NCBI GenBank assembly: GCA_045837725.1
Contig: JBEWZL010000162.1
Span: 124,001 to 188,000, forward strand
Direction of reading: 5' to 3'
From: Vermamoeba vermiformis
Lineage: Eukaryota; Tubulinea; Echinamoebida
Length of the DNA stretch: 64,000 bases
Shown here: one piece after another, positions 43,781-56,015 of the stretch
Numbering within the stretch: the first letter of the stretch is position 1
Layout: each line of letters opens with the position of its first letter
Program-made: the position numbers and the translations under genes
The notes under the pieces: model-generated
Told to the model about the DNA's origin: nothing
The model's input: only the letters and a program-made list of their open reading frames with translations
Databases searched by the model: none

Positions 43781-46231
43781 TTACAAATCAGAAGCTAGGC
43801 CTTGAATGTAAGTCTTTTCTTTTTGCGCCTCTTCCTCGCTGTTTGCAGTACCAATACTATCCGCGTACCCTGCGGAATAACTCGTTATTAGACTTTTAGT
43901 GTTTAAGTACTTAAAAGTATTACCTTTCAAAATTGTCTTGACGTCTTCAAAGCTCGAGCCTTGCAAGCCGAGCAAGTTTTTAACAGCTGTCTTGATCTTC
44001 GGATCTGCACTGCAAATGATAGCAATAACGAAATCGACCAACTGTAGAGTGAATAGACCAGCGTCTAGTCTCATCAAATAGAACTCGTCTTCATCTGCCT
44101 CGCTTATCTCTTCGCCCTCAGCCATTCGTTCTTCAATGGCATGTCGGATCGCTGCGTTGGCTTGATCCACTTTCTTTGTGTTTTTCTCGTGCAATTCTAA
44201 TAATCGCTCAACTTTCTCCATGCCTTCTTCTCGAAACTATAACCATTAATGGTTGTTAATATTGAACGCAAAGGAGTCGTAAGAAATGCGCCAAAGATTC
44301 AATAACGTTACCTTTTCTAGTACACGACCCCACAAATTAGAATCTGAGCGTAAGCACGTGAATAGCGATGATATACAAGAGATAATATGCTCGTCATCTT
44401 CAGACTCGGAGAAACCTTTCTTGGGCTTCTTCTTCTCGGTCTTGTTCTGCATCCGGATCTAGTCAAAAAACGACTCGAAAATAGCACTACTAGAGGACGT
44501 ACCTTTTTCATAAACGCAGCAAATAATGTACCCAGCGCCGGCAACTCAACCCATCGTCGACAATTGTCAGCGTCACGTGCCAAACAGAAATCCAATAACT
44601 TCAAAGCTGACTTTCGCGCGTACTTTTTGTTCCTAAAATAGTAACCGTAAGCATTGCAACAATTTAGCAACCATACGGAATAGTAATAGGTCTCGTACTT
44701 GATCATAATTTGCAATAGTCGCAATCCTTCAGCTTCAGTGAAATATTTTCTGTTGTCTTGAAGTACGGCGACAACGCACAAACTGTTGAAAATATTTTCC
44801 ACGAGCTCTTCTTCTTCAATTGTTGCAGGATTAGTCTTCTTATATAACTAGATATCGTCGTTAATAATAAGTTATTTATGTGCTTTATCCACGCTACTTA
44901 CGGCAACAGCTGATAACAAAGTGTCAATGCCGTTCAATTTGCCAACGAGGAGTTGATTGTCTTTTGAATTCTGAACTAAAATTGATAAAATTTCACTGGC
45001 GTACCTAATTGGGAAAATAACGTTAGCTTTGTACGAGAATAGTATCCTTCTTCGTGGACCACTTACAATTTGACGTCATCAAACTCCTTGACTTGCAAAC
45101 GCTTCAAAATCCATTTGATAATGTCGGTCTTCTCGCCAATTTGTTTGCAAATAGCGACATCAACTTCAGTCAAATTTTCAATAATTTCAAGCGTGTTGTA
45201 AACTCCTTGTTTTTCGTCGGGCTGTCTCTCGTCCAATCGATTCAACACTTGTGACATTAACTCTAACAACTTGTTCGACAGCTGTGAGAAGTATTTTTGT
45301 TAGTGTTAGTTTAATGAAGGCCTATTATAATGAAATTTCATCGTACCAAAGCATCGACGAGCAGATCCACGGTCTGTTCTTCTCGCGCCTCTTCAGGCGT
45401 GCCCGTCAACTCTTTCAAAAGTGAAATGACATCGCACACAATGTCAGTGTTCTCGTGGGTCAGCAAGCCTAATAAGGAAATGTGGGCTTCAATGCGAATA
45501 AATTCTGGGTACAGCTCGGGATTAGCAGCAATCGGGTGTAATTTTTTGACTTCTTCGTCCAAGTCGACTTCGCTGGTCATGAATCTAATGCACTAGTTAG
45601 CATTATGTCCTAAAGTACTGTCACGCACACAGGCCGAGACCCAGTGTAATTAAAATAAGGTTTCATATTTATGCTCGCATAGCGTATTAAATTTCAATTA
45701 CGTACTTCTCTGGCTCAGCAGCAAATTTAATACGGAATTGTTGATTTTTTGTGATAGCTCGTTCAAACGAAGCGATCAATCGCTTCATGCCCGGGACGTC
45801 CAAAACTTCGACCTATGTATAATAAATATTATAATGTGTTTAGAATAATTTTGGGGCGTGGTCAGTAACGGTGCATCTGATAAAACTTTTCTTTGCCAAA
45901 TTATTCGCTCCAATAAATTTCAATTAAATTTGTAAATTCATAAAATATTCTATCTGTTAATAAACTTACGTCTTTAGCTCTTGAAAGTAATTTGTTAATT
46001 GTTTCCTCATCTAAGTTATCTTGCAGATCGTCTAAATCAATATCATCGAGGCCATTATCGTCATCTTCCTCTACTCTGGCCTGTTTTTGTGCAGGGCCAT
46101 CATCGTCTGGCTGAATATCTTGCAATTTTCTCTTGACTCCCTGCAGATCGGACAGATCATTAGACACGACACGATAACTCTATTAGCTAACATTTTGCTA
46201 TTTTTTGTTTTAATACCTTTGGTGGTTCCAT
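43781..46231 (-). CDS. CTNNBL1: Catenin-beta-like protein 1 (CTNNBL1), spliceosome-associated ARM-repeat protein
   Basis: CTNNBL1 is an armadillo-like protein that associates with the Prp19/CDC5L complex and helps pre-mRNA splicing. The start was found by splicing: exon 1 is only 15 nt (46217-46231, MEPPK) and joins GVKRKLQD at 46146. Matching landmarks across about nine exons are GMKRLIASFERAI and NQQFRIKFA (about 45710-45800), KFMTSEVDLDEE (about 45580), LSLLGLLTHENTDIV, LLDRLDERQPDEKQGVYNTLEIIEN, YASEILSILVQNS (about 45010), ELVENIFNSLCVVAVLQDNR and the C-terminal DEFYLMRLDAGLFTLQLVDF. The order and spacing match the animal protein. The N-terminus is acidic with a KRK patch that may be a nuclear signal. 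It ends just downstream of the CaaX-type gene. Confidence 0.93.
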
Positions 46232-46969
46232 CCTTGAATTGTGACAAAAATGAATCGTTGGCGCGCAAAAATAAATGTTTTTGTCCGCAGTTGATCGGCC
46301 ACTTCAGAGCTGTGAACCATGAAAAGTACCTTACTCCGGGGTAACCTTAGCGTGAAGCTTCACCTTTAATGTGCAAAAAAAAAGAAAGGATATAACCAGG
46401 GCATGAAACTAACACCTCAATAATTAGGGGCATTAGGGATTAATCTGGTATGATTATTCATCGAGCATTTGTAACTCCGAAATAACATATGGGGCTCGTT
46501 GGTCGAGCAAAACAACTCATTTGTTGCTCGCTGGTGCGAAATCTATCTTCCCTAAAACGTCGCGTGCAACTATTGTGGTTCCTCATGGCGCTATTTTTAC
46601 GCGGCCAATAAACACAACTGCGTAGGTTTGACGATTAACTCGAACGACCTAACGTAATTTGGCCATAACAAAAAAAAAAGGATTAGATCAGGACTGCATT
46701 GTTTTCAGAGCATGGAGAGCATGTCTATTAATTCTCCAGCTGGTCAAACTCATTAAGTTTTCATCACTCTAATCGCTTGAATATCAAAGAACAAACCAAT
46801 TCCATGATCCAGTTTTGTGCTCGGCAGATCCTGCGCAAAAATTATTATGGGGCAATTTATGTTTCAGTTTGAGTGTCGTTCTAAAGCGTTTATTTAGCTT
46901 TCATCAACGAAGCATTTATACAAAAAAGACAATACAAGAAAGTTCATTCGAATGACGAACTTTCCAACT
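46232..46969. other. 738-nt intergenic region
   Basis: This lies upstream of CTNNBL1 and downstream of the OTU-PUL gene (both minus). It contains an A-run at about 46670-46680, the word GATATAACC at about 46389 and ATTAATCT near 46440. I saw no gene, tRNA or structured RNA. Confidence 0.4.
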
Positions 46970-49900
46970 TTACATCCACTGGCTCTTCATCACATCCAGC
47001 AATTCTGTCACGCAACCCTTGATAGTTTCATTCTCCGTGTGATTTGTCCAAGGCTGGAGGGCGGGTCGAAGCTCACTAACCACTTGATGAGTTACTTGTG
47101 TATCGCGTAACAACAGCGTGCCCAGTGTGACAAGTGTCTTGTGCACCGTGTCGTGATCTGCCTGGTTCTTCAACAACTACAACACCGCATTAGATACGGC
47201 CACACCAACAATGAGTTCCTTACCTTAACAGCAAGATTCGCTGCTTTGATCTTCGCTTCTGTATTTTCTCGTGAAGTTGGCGAGTTGAAGAAAATGACCG
47301 AGTAGCTAATAGCTAACGTTAGTAAAACGGCGCTAATACATTTGCCAAAAGATACGTACTTCAGCAGGACACTAGCAATAATACTCGCGAGATTCTTGTC
47401 GGCAACGAAGGCCATAGCACCACCAACAATCTTGTCCAGAATAACATCTTGGTACTGCAACAAAACTGTGTTAGATATCTTATAAAAATGACGACTATTG
47501 ACGTACCAGTCGCAAGCTAGGCACGAAGTCCGTGTGCGCGAACAAATTGGAGACGAACTTCAAGCCCAGCATGAAGTTGATCTTGGAGATATTTTGCTCT
47601 ACAAGACAGGTTAGTATTACTAATTCTCTAACTACGATATGTATAGACGTACCAGGGACATTGGTGAAATTCAATAATATCTTCAACAGGTCACGTTCTT
47701 GGTTCAAATCAAAATCTTTGGTCATTTCAACGAAGCGCGTGCTCTTCGACTTGAAATAAGCGTCTGTGTACTTCATCAGCTGCATAGCTGCATGTTGGTG
47801 CAACACTAAGATACGCAAAATATCCAATGCTACATATAAATCGTTAATGGGAGTGCACCTTCGAAAGTGAGAATGAGATCCACGTACCAGGGAAGACTTT
47901 ATCAGCGGGCCATTGAAGCAGCTTCCAAATGACGTTCAACTCTTCAGTCATAAAAGTTGATGCCTGCGTGTTCTCAGCGTACTGTTGCAACGAGGCCACT
48001 GTTCGTTCCAAGAATTTAATTTCCGTGGCGTCCAAGGCCATTGCAGGGTTCAATTTGCCAACAGGATCGTTGAACGATAATAACTTGGCCAGAATTGCCT
48101 CGTACTTTCCTTGACTGTACGTCAGCGGCTTAGCCTACGATTATCAAATGGTTACTCTCGTGCAACTAGATCTGAAATATTTTTAGCCTTACTTGGAATG
48201 GGAAGTGATTGTATTTCTTGTTCATTTCGAGGACGCGGAGCAAAGGATCGCCGGGCTTCAACAAATCTCTAATCTTTTTCTTGACGATGGCCTCAGGGTG
48301 CTCGATGAAGTACTTTTGATTGTTTCGCACGAACAACGCGACTTTAGAGTGCTGTTGAACGAGGTTCTCGCGGATGCAAAAGTCCATTGCCACTTGTTCG
48401 GGGTTGTCTGTGACGTTAAATCCGAGAGGTCGTTTCAAGCGATTTGAAACTGCAACACTTCTGATCACGTCATACTCCCGCTCATCGAGAACGTCTTCTT
48501 CTGTTATAGACATGCCCTCGGTCATGTCGGATTGATCTTTTTCTTGTTTTTGTTGGATTTTCGAGAGATCATCTTTCTGGCGCAAGAGTTTTTCTCGCTT
48601 CATTTTGATTTTTTCTAATTGTTTCAAGTCTTGCCTGATTCGTTTCATCTCTTCGGACTCGTTTTCAATGTCCATCGGATCATCGTCGCTCGAGTCTGGA
48701 TCGACGCCCGCTTCAGGATCTTCGTCCTCAACGCCACTCGTGTTAATTCTGAAGAAGCCTTTGCCCGGGATAAACACCATCTTATCGCCCTTTTTAGGAC
48801 TCTTTTGTGCGGATTCATCTTGTGATTGCAATTGTTGAATGAGTGCCATTAATTTCAATTGATTCTCCATTTCTCGTTGTCTTCGTTCTGCAAAGGCCAC
48901 GCGTTAGTTTACGCACCGCTGGTAACAATAGTAATATTTAAATATAAGATACTAACCTAGTAACATCCTCACGCTGGCTTCTAGTTTCTCTTGTAAGCTT
49001 CTCGAGGCCTCGCGATCTTTTGCAATCTCGTCCGAGTCACGCAAATTGTCGTCGTTTGACATCAAACTTTCAATTTCAGGCATGACCTCTTCCAAATCTG
49101 GACGCAAATAATCTTCTATTTTTTCATTCTCGTGTAATGTGTTTTTAAATGCCATATCTAATAGCGGCCAGTCTACTTGCTCGCCTGCAGAAAATATTAT
49201 GAGCATTGATAAACAAATCAAAGTATCTTTTGAATATTACCTTCAAGCATCACTAGTGGCACGTAATGATTTTTATAATGCGAGCTCCAAGCTAATGCCA
49301 ACGGTCTGGCTTTACACTCCTAAAATAGATTACGTTTTCAGTGAATAACGTCAATATTGATGATGAGACATAAGTATCCCAAAATGAAAGCCATTAATTA
49401 CCTGTGCTCCGTGGCGTGTTGGCAAAAATAAGGCGGCTACACCAAGCTGAATTAAAAACGATTAGAACGAGTTTCTGAAACGGATCTGCAACGAAACAAC
49501 AAGAATTTTTTCAGAATAAAGAGGCGTTGTTATTTCTGTTATGCACGATCATGATGACCTGTTATTATGCATAAAAATACGGTGACGCCTCTTAAATATT
49601 TAAGAAAATCGAGATCGCAAATTCCTGGTTTTGTGCGGTCCCAAAATTTACGGCAGAACTACAAATATTATATGTCATAAATAATTTTACATACCTCGCC
49701 CATGCCGTAGCGCTCAATATCTTCATCTGAACCGTAAATAATAATTGGTCGTTTCAACACGTTGGCCATCGCAAAAACGTGAATAAATTGTAAATGTTGA
49801 CCTTTTTCCGATGCTTGATGTAATATTTGCTCGAATTCTTTTTCTTCATATTTTTCTGCGCTTATTTTCTTATACCACTCAAGATTCGTTGAGAGCTCTT

Positions 49901-50189
49901 CGTGCAGAGACTTCCTTAATAATTCCCAGAATATCTCTACTCCCCACATGGCACGAGAGAGTGCGTGAAGTAAGCAGTTACCATCTCCTGTCGTTTGTAG
50001 AGGTACCAGCTTAACAGGCATGAACTCTCGGACTTGCTTCGATATAAAATCGATAGTCTCCCATTGCACTATTTCGAAGAATTTCTCTTGATTATTTTTG
50101 ACTGATTTTGGCAGCTTGAAGGTTGTATTGGTGGATGGCAGCTCTTTGTGAAGGAGTTTTTGACCGTATTGTAAGCAGAAAATACACAT
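46970..50189 (-). CDS. OTU deubiquitinase (VCIP135-like) fused to PFU-like and PUL domains
   Basis: About eleven exons splice in frame. The N-terminal OTU domain (49668-50189 plus two short exons near 49404-49448 and 49244-49324) has the catalytic loop TTGDGNCLLHALSRAMWG. It also has the matching helix EIFWELLRKSL, FIHVFAMANVLKRPIII and SHYKNHYVPLV with the catalytic His. It resembles the OTU domain of VCPIP1/VCIP135, a p97 partner. A coiled, acidic linker (about 48460-49200) follows, with MENQLKLMALIQQL. A PFU-like segment (DNPEQVAMDFCIRENLV...VALFVRNN, about 48280-48420) and a PUL/Armadillo domain (46970-48130; WKLLQWPADKVFP and LDILRILVLH) complete it. PUL domains bind the C-terminus of Cdc48/p97. 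So it is inferred to be a p97-docked deubiquitinase. The WD40 part of PLAA/Ufd3 is absent. Confidence 0.85.
49519..49604. repeat. Nested inverted repeats in a long intron of the OTU-PUL gene
   Basis: An outer stem, AAGAGGCGT (49519-49527) with ACGCCTCTT (49585-49593), encloses an inner stem, TTATGCA (49539-49545) with TGCATAA (49568-49574). A 14-nt palindrome (CTTAAATATTTAAG, 49591-49604) abuts the outer stem. All lie in a 219-nt intron (49449-49667) between the OTU exons. It may be a structured intronic RNA, such as a snoRNA or splicing regulator, or a decayed transposon. Confidence 0.5.
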
Positions 50190-50434
50190 TGGTTTGCTTG
50201 TGAATACAAATATATACTAATAAATACAGCACACCTTCTATTTACAATGCGTGTTCTTCTGGCATAAAAAATTCGCGAACAAGTCTTTGGCAGAAATTGG
50301 AATTTCTATCGTGGCTTAACTGCAAAACTTGGCTTAAACTATCTAGCTGCGCTTCGTTGCGGCATTGCTTCCTACTTCTCCAAGCAACTACCACGCATGA
50401 GAAACGAACAAGGCGTCTGAGGTCCCAGCATTAT
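50190..50434. other. Upstream region of the OTU-PUL gene
   Basis: This short region precedes the OTU-PUL start. It contains TATATAC (about 50211) on the plus strand and reads TATATTTGTATTC on the minus strand about 20-30 nt from the ATG. No ORF was seen. Confidence 0.3.
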
Positions 50435-51080
50435 GGATTAGGTGCGTAGCAATATCTCTTGCTTTGTTTGAGTATTAGTGCAGCTTTCTTCTATGATGAT
50501 ACAAATTTTACACAGACCTGTTCTGAAAAATAATGAACGATACTGTAAACCTGACGCAAGAAATAACCCCTCTTATTTTTTTGGTTGATGCGATCGTGAA
50601 TATATTTTCTAATATTTTTTTTCTCAAGTGCAGAGTCCAATCTCGTCGTTTCTTTGCAATGTCATGGCTTTGGTAAGCTATTTTATTCAAAATTAATTTT
50701 TTCAACAACAAATCCGCGACATAACCTGATGAACTTTTGTACTGTCCGTGTTTCACCTGATTTGAAATGATTACAACCCTCAGTACCTGATTATATTTCA
50801 TTTATAATTTTTAATCAATTTTTCACGTTGATTTTGATATTAATGTCATCTGTTCAGATCGCCATCGACTTGTCCTACCAAACCTTGTCGTGCGCCATTC
50901 AGACTTGCACAATGTAAGTTATCTACTCATCACAAACACCCGTCAAGATACTTGCGCTCTTCCCTATAGGGCGTAAGGATAATAGGGTGTGATAGCTCAT
51001 CTTGCTCCATCCGTTCCTCTAACTCATGTTTGTTATTACAGGTGCACCTGGCTACAAGGATAAATTCGCTGTTTGCAGGC
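50435..51080 (+). ncRNA. Possible spliced short transcript or leader with a 29-codon ORF
   Basis: Several segments look like exons joined by good splice signals. A segment ending at about 50668 (ATGGCTTTG then GTAAGC) could join 50854-50911 after a TTCAG acceptor. That segment ends at a GTAAGT donor and could join 51042 onward after TAACTC...TTACAG. The joined frame is short (MALIAIDLSYQ, then a cysteine pair and stop). It could be a small peptide gene, a noncoding RNA, or the 5' leader of the membrane-protein gene that follows. A donor-like word after TTAG near 50440 hints at a first exon. RNA reads are needed, so confidence is low. Confidence 0.3.
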
Positions 51081-51326
51081 TACCATAAGAGAAGCTTTTT
51101 GCGGTGATAGCGAACTATGGGCGTACGCGGCACGTTTCCCAAGTCAGCTGACCGTTACCGAGTACTAGTACTACGTAATAAATCGTACCAATTTAAATTA
51201 AAATATCGACTATTTGCCCTACGTTTTGCATTCATCATTATTTTAAATTAATAAATAAAGAAACGAGACTTTTTGGCTCAGAAACGTCAATCAGGCCAAA
51301 ATTGCTTATAATTACCTTTAGCCGTA

Positions 51327-51843
51327 ATGGCACCTCCTAGCATCGAGATAGTCAGAAGTTGACTTCAAAATCTTCGCTTACGACGTATCCGCGCTTAGCT
51401 AAGCGGTCTTGATCACTTGCTCGGTCTTGGTGCACCGTAAGAAATTTTGGCAACAATATATTAAAATTAGTGCCCTCACTGCCGCCGGTGCTAGCTCAAT
51501 AGTAGCCTATATGTTTTTAGTCAAAGGTCACAAAAACGCTTGGGATTCGCTCGACACCGATCAGATCCACGCAATGGTTGCTTATGGCCTAATGATCTTC
51601 GGATTATTGGGACACTATAGAACAATGCTGAAATGGTTCCCTTGGACTCGTGTAGCGTTTTATTTCTACAAGCTGGTCCGATTTTTTCACATCATGTTCT
51701 TCATAGTGCAAGAATCAGTTGGCGAGACATTTGACAACATTGCTTTCGTGGCATTTTTTTCAGCGACATTAGAGCTGCTGCATGAAATGATGTTCGAAGC
51801 GGATGCGGTCGAAAAAGAAGTTAAAGTACATCTGCGTCACTAG
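51327..51843 (+). CDS. Small polytopic membrane protein of unknown function
   Basis: The main frame (51409-51843) encodes about 145 residues with about four hydrophobic segments: ISALTAAGASSIVAYMFLV, IHAMVAYGLMIFGLLG, FFHIMFFIVQES and IAFVAFFSATLELL. It has no ATG of its own after an upstream stop at 51398. The most likely start is ATG at 51327 (MAPPSIEIVR), joined through a short intron of about 46 nt (51358-51403). That intron has a non-standard GTTGAC donor, so the 5' end is uncertain. The C-terminus is basic/His-rich (KVHLRH). No family was recognised. Confidence 0.6.
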
Positions 51844-52486
51844 AAGCACTCGCAAGCACACGATATTCAATACCACGCGTTGAATAATAATGAATAAATG
51901 TCATCTATATATTTGACCAAAATTTGGCACGTTCTGCGCATGTTGGGCTGGATCCACCTTAAGACTTGAAGACTGTACGTTACGTTTCCGTATCCTTACC
52001 AAGTTATCTATATGCGATTAGCTTATCTTACTTAAACTTTGTTAAATGTGGTTATGTTCAAGAAGCCAAGTTGATAGAACTGCCATGAAGACGAAGGGAC
52101 TTGACACGTGTCAAGAACAGATCTTAGATCCCTTAACGCAGCTCTTGAACGATTTTGCAAAGTAATGGTATGAAATGAATATATAATTCTTACTAGGATA
52201 TCGATGCGAAGATAATGCTTCTCAGTTGGATGGAGATCTGGATCGGATTGCACATGAAAAAATCGTTCTTTTTAAGGAGGTCGGTACATGGGACCAACAC
52301 GTAATAACATTAATTTGACCATTGTCCACATATTCCTATTGATGATTTTCTTAAGAGAAAAGGGAGACTTCGTGTTATTTCCCGATTGTTCGCGAACGTC
52401 ACGGTTGACACTTCGACATAAATATCTTTGGCGCTCATTCTTGCTTCAGTTCGTCTATCATATTGCTTTGATAAGCAACAAGCAAC
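51844..52486. other. 643-nt intergenic region
   Basis: This separates two plus-strand genes. It contains AATAAA-like words near 51893 and a few GATC words near 52120 and 52235-52247. No gene was seen; the minus-strand frames there have no splice or homology support. Confidence 0.4.
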
Positions 52487-53511
52487 ATGTATAAGCATAT
52501 TATTTTTGTTGCTTTAATCGTCGCTTTGGCGGCTGCCCAAACTACGTTGACTCCTGGTTATACTTACCGCTCTTCAACTTCTTTCAGATCCTGGAGTTAT
52601 TTCACCCTCCAGTTGTCTGAATCGACAATTAATTATGTTCAGCTCGTCACTAGCGTTGACTCCGTAAGTGATTTATTTTTTTATTTCATAATTCCTAAAA
52701 ATTGAAAATAATTATTTAGGGCACTCCTTTCTATTATGCTAATATTGGATCGTTCCCTACTTTCCAAAGCAACATTTGGAAATATGAGAACGTGACCGGA
52801 GGTGCCGTTTCGAAGTACTTGTACAATCCGAACATCGATCTGAACACCGGAAACTATTCCAACAGCATCCTTTACATTGGAGTATACGGATATACTAATA
52901 CCAAGTATGGTTTAACCGTATACACTCAAGGTGAGTGAGAACCAAAGAAATGTCAACGGGTCAAATCTGCAGATTCATGATCCGTTCTTCGTTAACACTG
53001 ACTTAACCATTCAATTATAGGCCCTATTACCTTATATGATAGACAAGTCTCGTCTCCTACTTTTCCCATCCCCAACACGTACATCTTCTACAAGTTTGTT
53101 ATTGACTCCGGATTGAGAGCTTTCCAAGCAGTCGTTCTACCTACGCCCTATCAAAACAACTACTACTTCTATATGAGCAATTCTACTTCTTTATACCCGG
53201 TCTATCGTGGCAAATATCAATACAGCGGTAGTTCTTACAACTTCCAAACTTTTTGCCTGTCCATCAATTATCCTTACCCTGGTAATTAATCAATATAATA
53301 ACGCCCTTAAATATATTAACACTTCAAATAACAATCGCTAATTATTGCTCAATTTAGGCACTTATCGCTTGGGCCTCAGCACCAGCTACGGCAACTACTC
53401 GATCCAGTTTGTTGAGAACGGCTTGGGAACTTGCAGTACGTACTAGACACAATAGTTCACTAACGAGGGTTAACTAATCGCTGTTTTCAACTTACAGAGA
53501 TCGAAAATTAG
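52487..53511 (+). CDS. Secreted beta-rich protein with two tandem repeats
   Basis: A signal peptide (MYKHIIFVALIVALAAAQ) starts five exons: 52487-52662, 52719-52930, 53021-53281, 53358-53436 and 53498-53511. The last junction relies on a TAACTAAT branch site and TTACAG; without it a close alternative stop (STY) is used. Two similar domains of about 110 residues can be aligned by eye. Each is Tyr/Asn/Ser-rich with a pattern of strands ending in YGLTVYT or YSIQFVE. They resemble bacterial pre-peptidase C-terminal (PPC) jelly-roll domains. There is no TM or GPI tail. It is probably extracellular, with a role unknown. Confidence 0.72.
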
Positions 53512-53661
53512 ACCGAATTCTCATAATTTTTAGCCAGATCCTCTACGTTCTTTCAGCAAATCATAAATAGGCCTTTACCTTACTATTAGTGTGGCAGTGT
53601 AATTTGATGAAGCATAAATGCTTTCACAAAGCGCCAACGAGAACTGGTTTTAGGGTTATGT

Positions 53662-54264
53662 TCATACAGTACCAAGCCGTACCATATATCTACGCTTCTT
53701 TTTCATATTTCGTGATTCGGTTTGCAATTTCCGTTCTACGTACCTGCCCTCAGTCTTCGAGTCACGTGGTCTGTCACTTCGTTCTCGCGATGATCTTCGC
53801 TCGCCAGATCGTTCAGCTGCAATGAAAATATGACGTTAGTAAGTGACCCGATCAAGCTCTATTAGGGCACTACTTACGCGGTCTGTGGTCTCGTCTTTCA
53901 CGTCTGTCATCTTCACGTTCTCTGAAAGGCTCGCCTCCAGCTAAGGACATTGCGGTTAGTGCATGTCATTCAAAATCATGGCTTGGTACTTACGAGGGAA
54001 ATGCATGCCAGGGGGTGGAGGGCCACGGAATGGCGGCATGCCAGGAGGTGGTCCGCGGCTGTCGCCGCGCATGAAAGGTGGTGGAGGTCCGCCTCGGAAG
54101 CCACGTGGTGGAATGCCCATTGGTCCTGGCATCATGCCTGGCGGGAACTGGCCTGGGAAGTGTGGCATGCCCGGGGCTAAAATGAAGATTTAGATTTAAT
54201 ACTTTATTGAACTAATCGTGCGGGTTAAACATCGCCATGTTTTCTGGCGCGATCTGTTCATCAT
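53662..54264 (-). CDS. Pro/Gly-Met-rich, Arg-rich small protein, likely nuclear RNA-related
   Basis: A basic N-terminus (MMNRSRQKTWR, from 54264) splices through a 54-nt intron to a Pro/Gly/Met-rich exon (about 53998-54178). Two exons follow (about 53880-53940 and 53662-53820), rich in RE, RD, RR and SR dipeptides. One is REREDDRRERRDHRP. The composition is that of splicing or cleavage factors (U1C-like PPGMMPG runs and RS/RD tails). It has no recognisable RRM or zinc finger, so no symbol is given. The coding ends near 53662 if the exon reads through to that stop. It is divergent, with about 106 nt between starts, from the HugZ-like gene. Confidence 0.55.
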
Positions 54265-54370
54265 TTTGTTTTTCGTCGGTCTGTCAGATACGACAGCTTA
54301 TTAACTTATAGTAACCTTGCGTTTACGATAGTGTATTGTATATAGTTATATTAATTGAATACGCACAAGC

Positions 54371-56015
54371 ATGTTACAAACATTAAAACGATTGGTGAGC
54401 CAATCTGCAACGGTAAGTGACTGTTACAAGCCTTTTGCAATTTACTAATTAAAATAGTACAATAATTATACTACTTAATTTCACAATAGGCGTTTAATAT
54501 TAGTATTTCTGGCATCTTTTTCAATTTGCGTTTATAATTAATTAAAATTGACACCAACCGGCTATCGCTGTACCTGGACGAATTATGCTAGATATGTAAT
54601 ATATATTTTATAGTAATTAAATCGAATTTTTAGGCGCGTTGCTTTGGTAGAACGACCAAATCTCCTTGCTCGCGATCCCTTCTCTTCATCCACAGCAAAA
54701 GACGCTATACAACCGAAAAAACTGAAGCACAAAAAACACAGCTTGATGAAGTAGAAAAAGCTAGAGCCATATTAGAGTCCAGAAAGTCCGGCACATTTAC
54801 CACAGTAGATCTGCGAGTAAGTTCATTCAACCCATTAGGCCAGGTCTAAAATCATTAAATAATATATATATTATATACCTTCTATATGTTCTCCATACTG
54901 ACGTGTGCTTTTAAGATTTCACGCACTCAGACGATAGATCCAGAGAGCACAGGACCACCATTGTTCGGCTCATTAATGCCCTATGTGCTGATGGCACGTA
55001 AGCCTGGTGTGCCCGTAATCGCTCTGCGCAAGGACGAGAAACATTATAGCAACATTCAGACCGTGGCCAAGTCATCTCTAACAGTACGGAAGCCACCTCA
55101 TCGGCTCGCGAGTTTAGTACTCACTTTATTATTGACAGGTATTTCCTTTAACGCCACCGAACATCAATCCGTCGCTATTACCACTGCCAAAGGTCAATAT
55201 CGTTGGGGATTTAAAGATTGTGTTGGATCGAGATGAGATTGAACCAATGATCGATCGGTACGACGAAGTGCACAAAGGCTCGAGAAAGTTTGTATCAGAC
55301 TCAGAAGTGTTCGAGTTCTACGAGTTTGAGCCATCAGATGCGTACTACGTGCGAAGGTAATATCCCACAAATAAGATAGTCGCGTGCTCCATTCATGAAT
55401 CGTACTAACCACCTTGCAGTACTGGAGATAATGTGCAGTTCACGGGAAAACAATTTACTATGGTAAGTTGCGATATTAATCGAAATAGTAAGGCGGTTGT
55501 TGAAGAGTTTAAAAAAACAGGCGCCATCTGATCCCATCGCGCGCCAATCAAGAGTTCTTATCGACAAGATCAACAACAATTATGCCGAAGAGTTGAAGAA
55601 GATGTGCAAGGAATACGGAGATACCGACGTTGATGAAGTGTTTGTGTTCGGGCTCGATCGGTTGGGATTCGATTTGATGGGCCGGTACGTAATATCTTGA
55701 TTTCATATTAGTGAATTGATCCATGTGCGCACGAACCTCTATTAATTAATTCAATCTGTGTGAGCTATTTTGCGCAATAGCAATGCAACGGATGGAGGTG
55801 AAACAATTCACTCAAAACTCCGCCACGTCATCGCCCACTTGAACCATGGTATTAATTCTTTCATAATTAGTGTTTCTGAGGGCAGTTGGTTGGAGTTTAG
55901 GTTCCCTCTCCCGTCTGAGATCACAAACATCGGAGATTACGAGGCATCGTTAGAACAGTCGTTACAGAAGATGCGACCTTCTACCGGCACGCCTTTCACC
56001 AATAAAGCTAAGTAA
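54371..56015 (+). CDS. Mitochondrial HugZ-like protein: flavin/heme split-barrel plus DUF2470
   Basis: A basic, Ser/Arg-rich N-terminus (residues of about 1-40, RCFGRTTKSP then YTTEK) fits a mitochondrial presequence. The middle exons encode a pyridoxamine-phosphate-oxidase-like split barrel: GPPLFGSLMPYVLMARKPG, ALRKDEKHYSNIQTVAKSS and VNIVGDLKIVLD. The C-terminus (from 55510) is a DUF2470 domain: IDKINNNYAEELKKMC, VDEVFVFGLDRLGFDLMG and the following VIAHLNHG. This two-part arrangement is that of HugZ/HutZ heme proteins and of plant chloroplast relatives. It may bind or degrade heme, or act as a flavin-type oxidoreductase. Six or seven introns are frame-consistent. It shares a short promoter with the Pro/Gly-rich gene. 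Confidence 0.82.
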
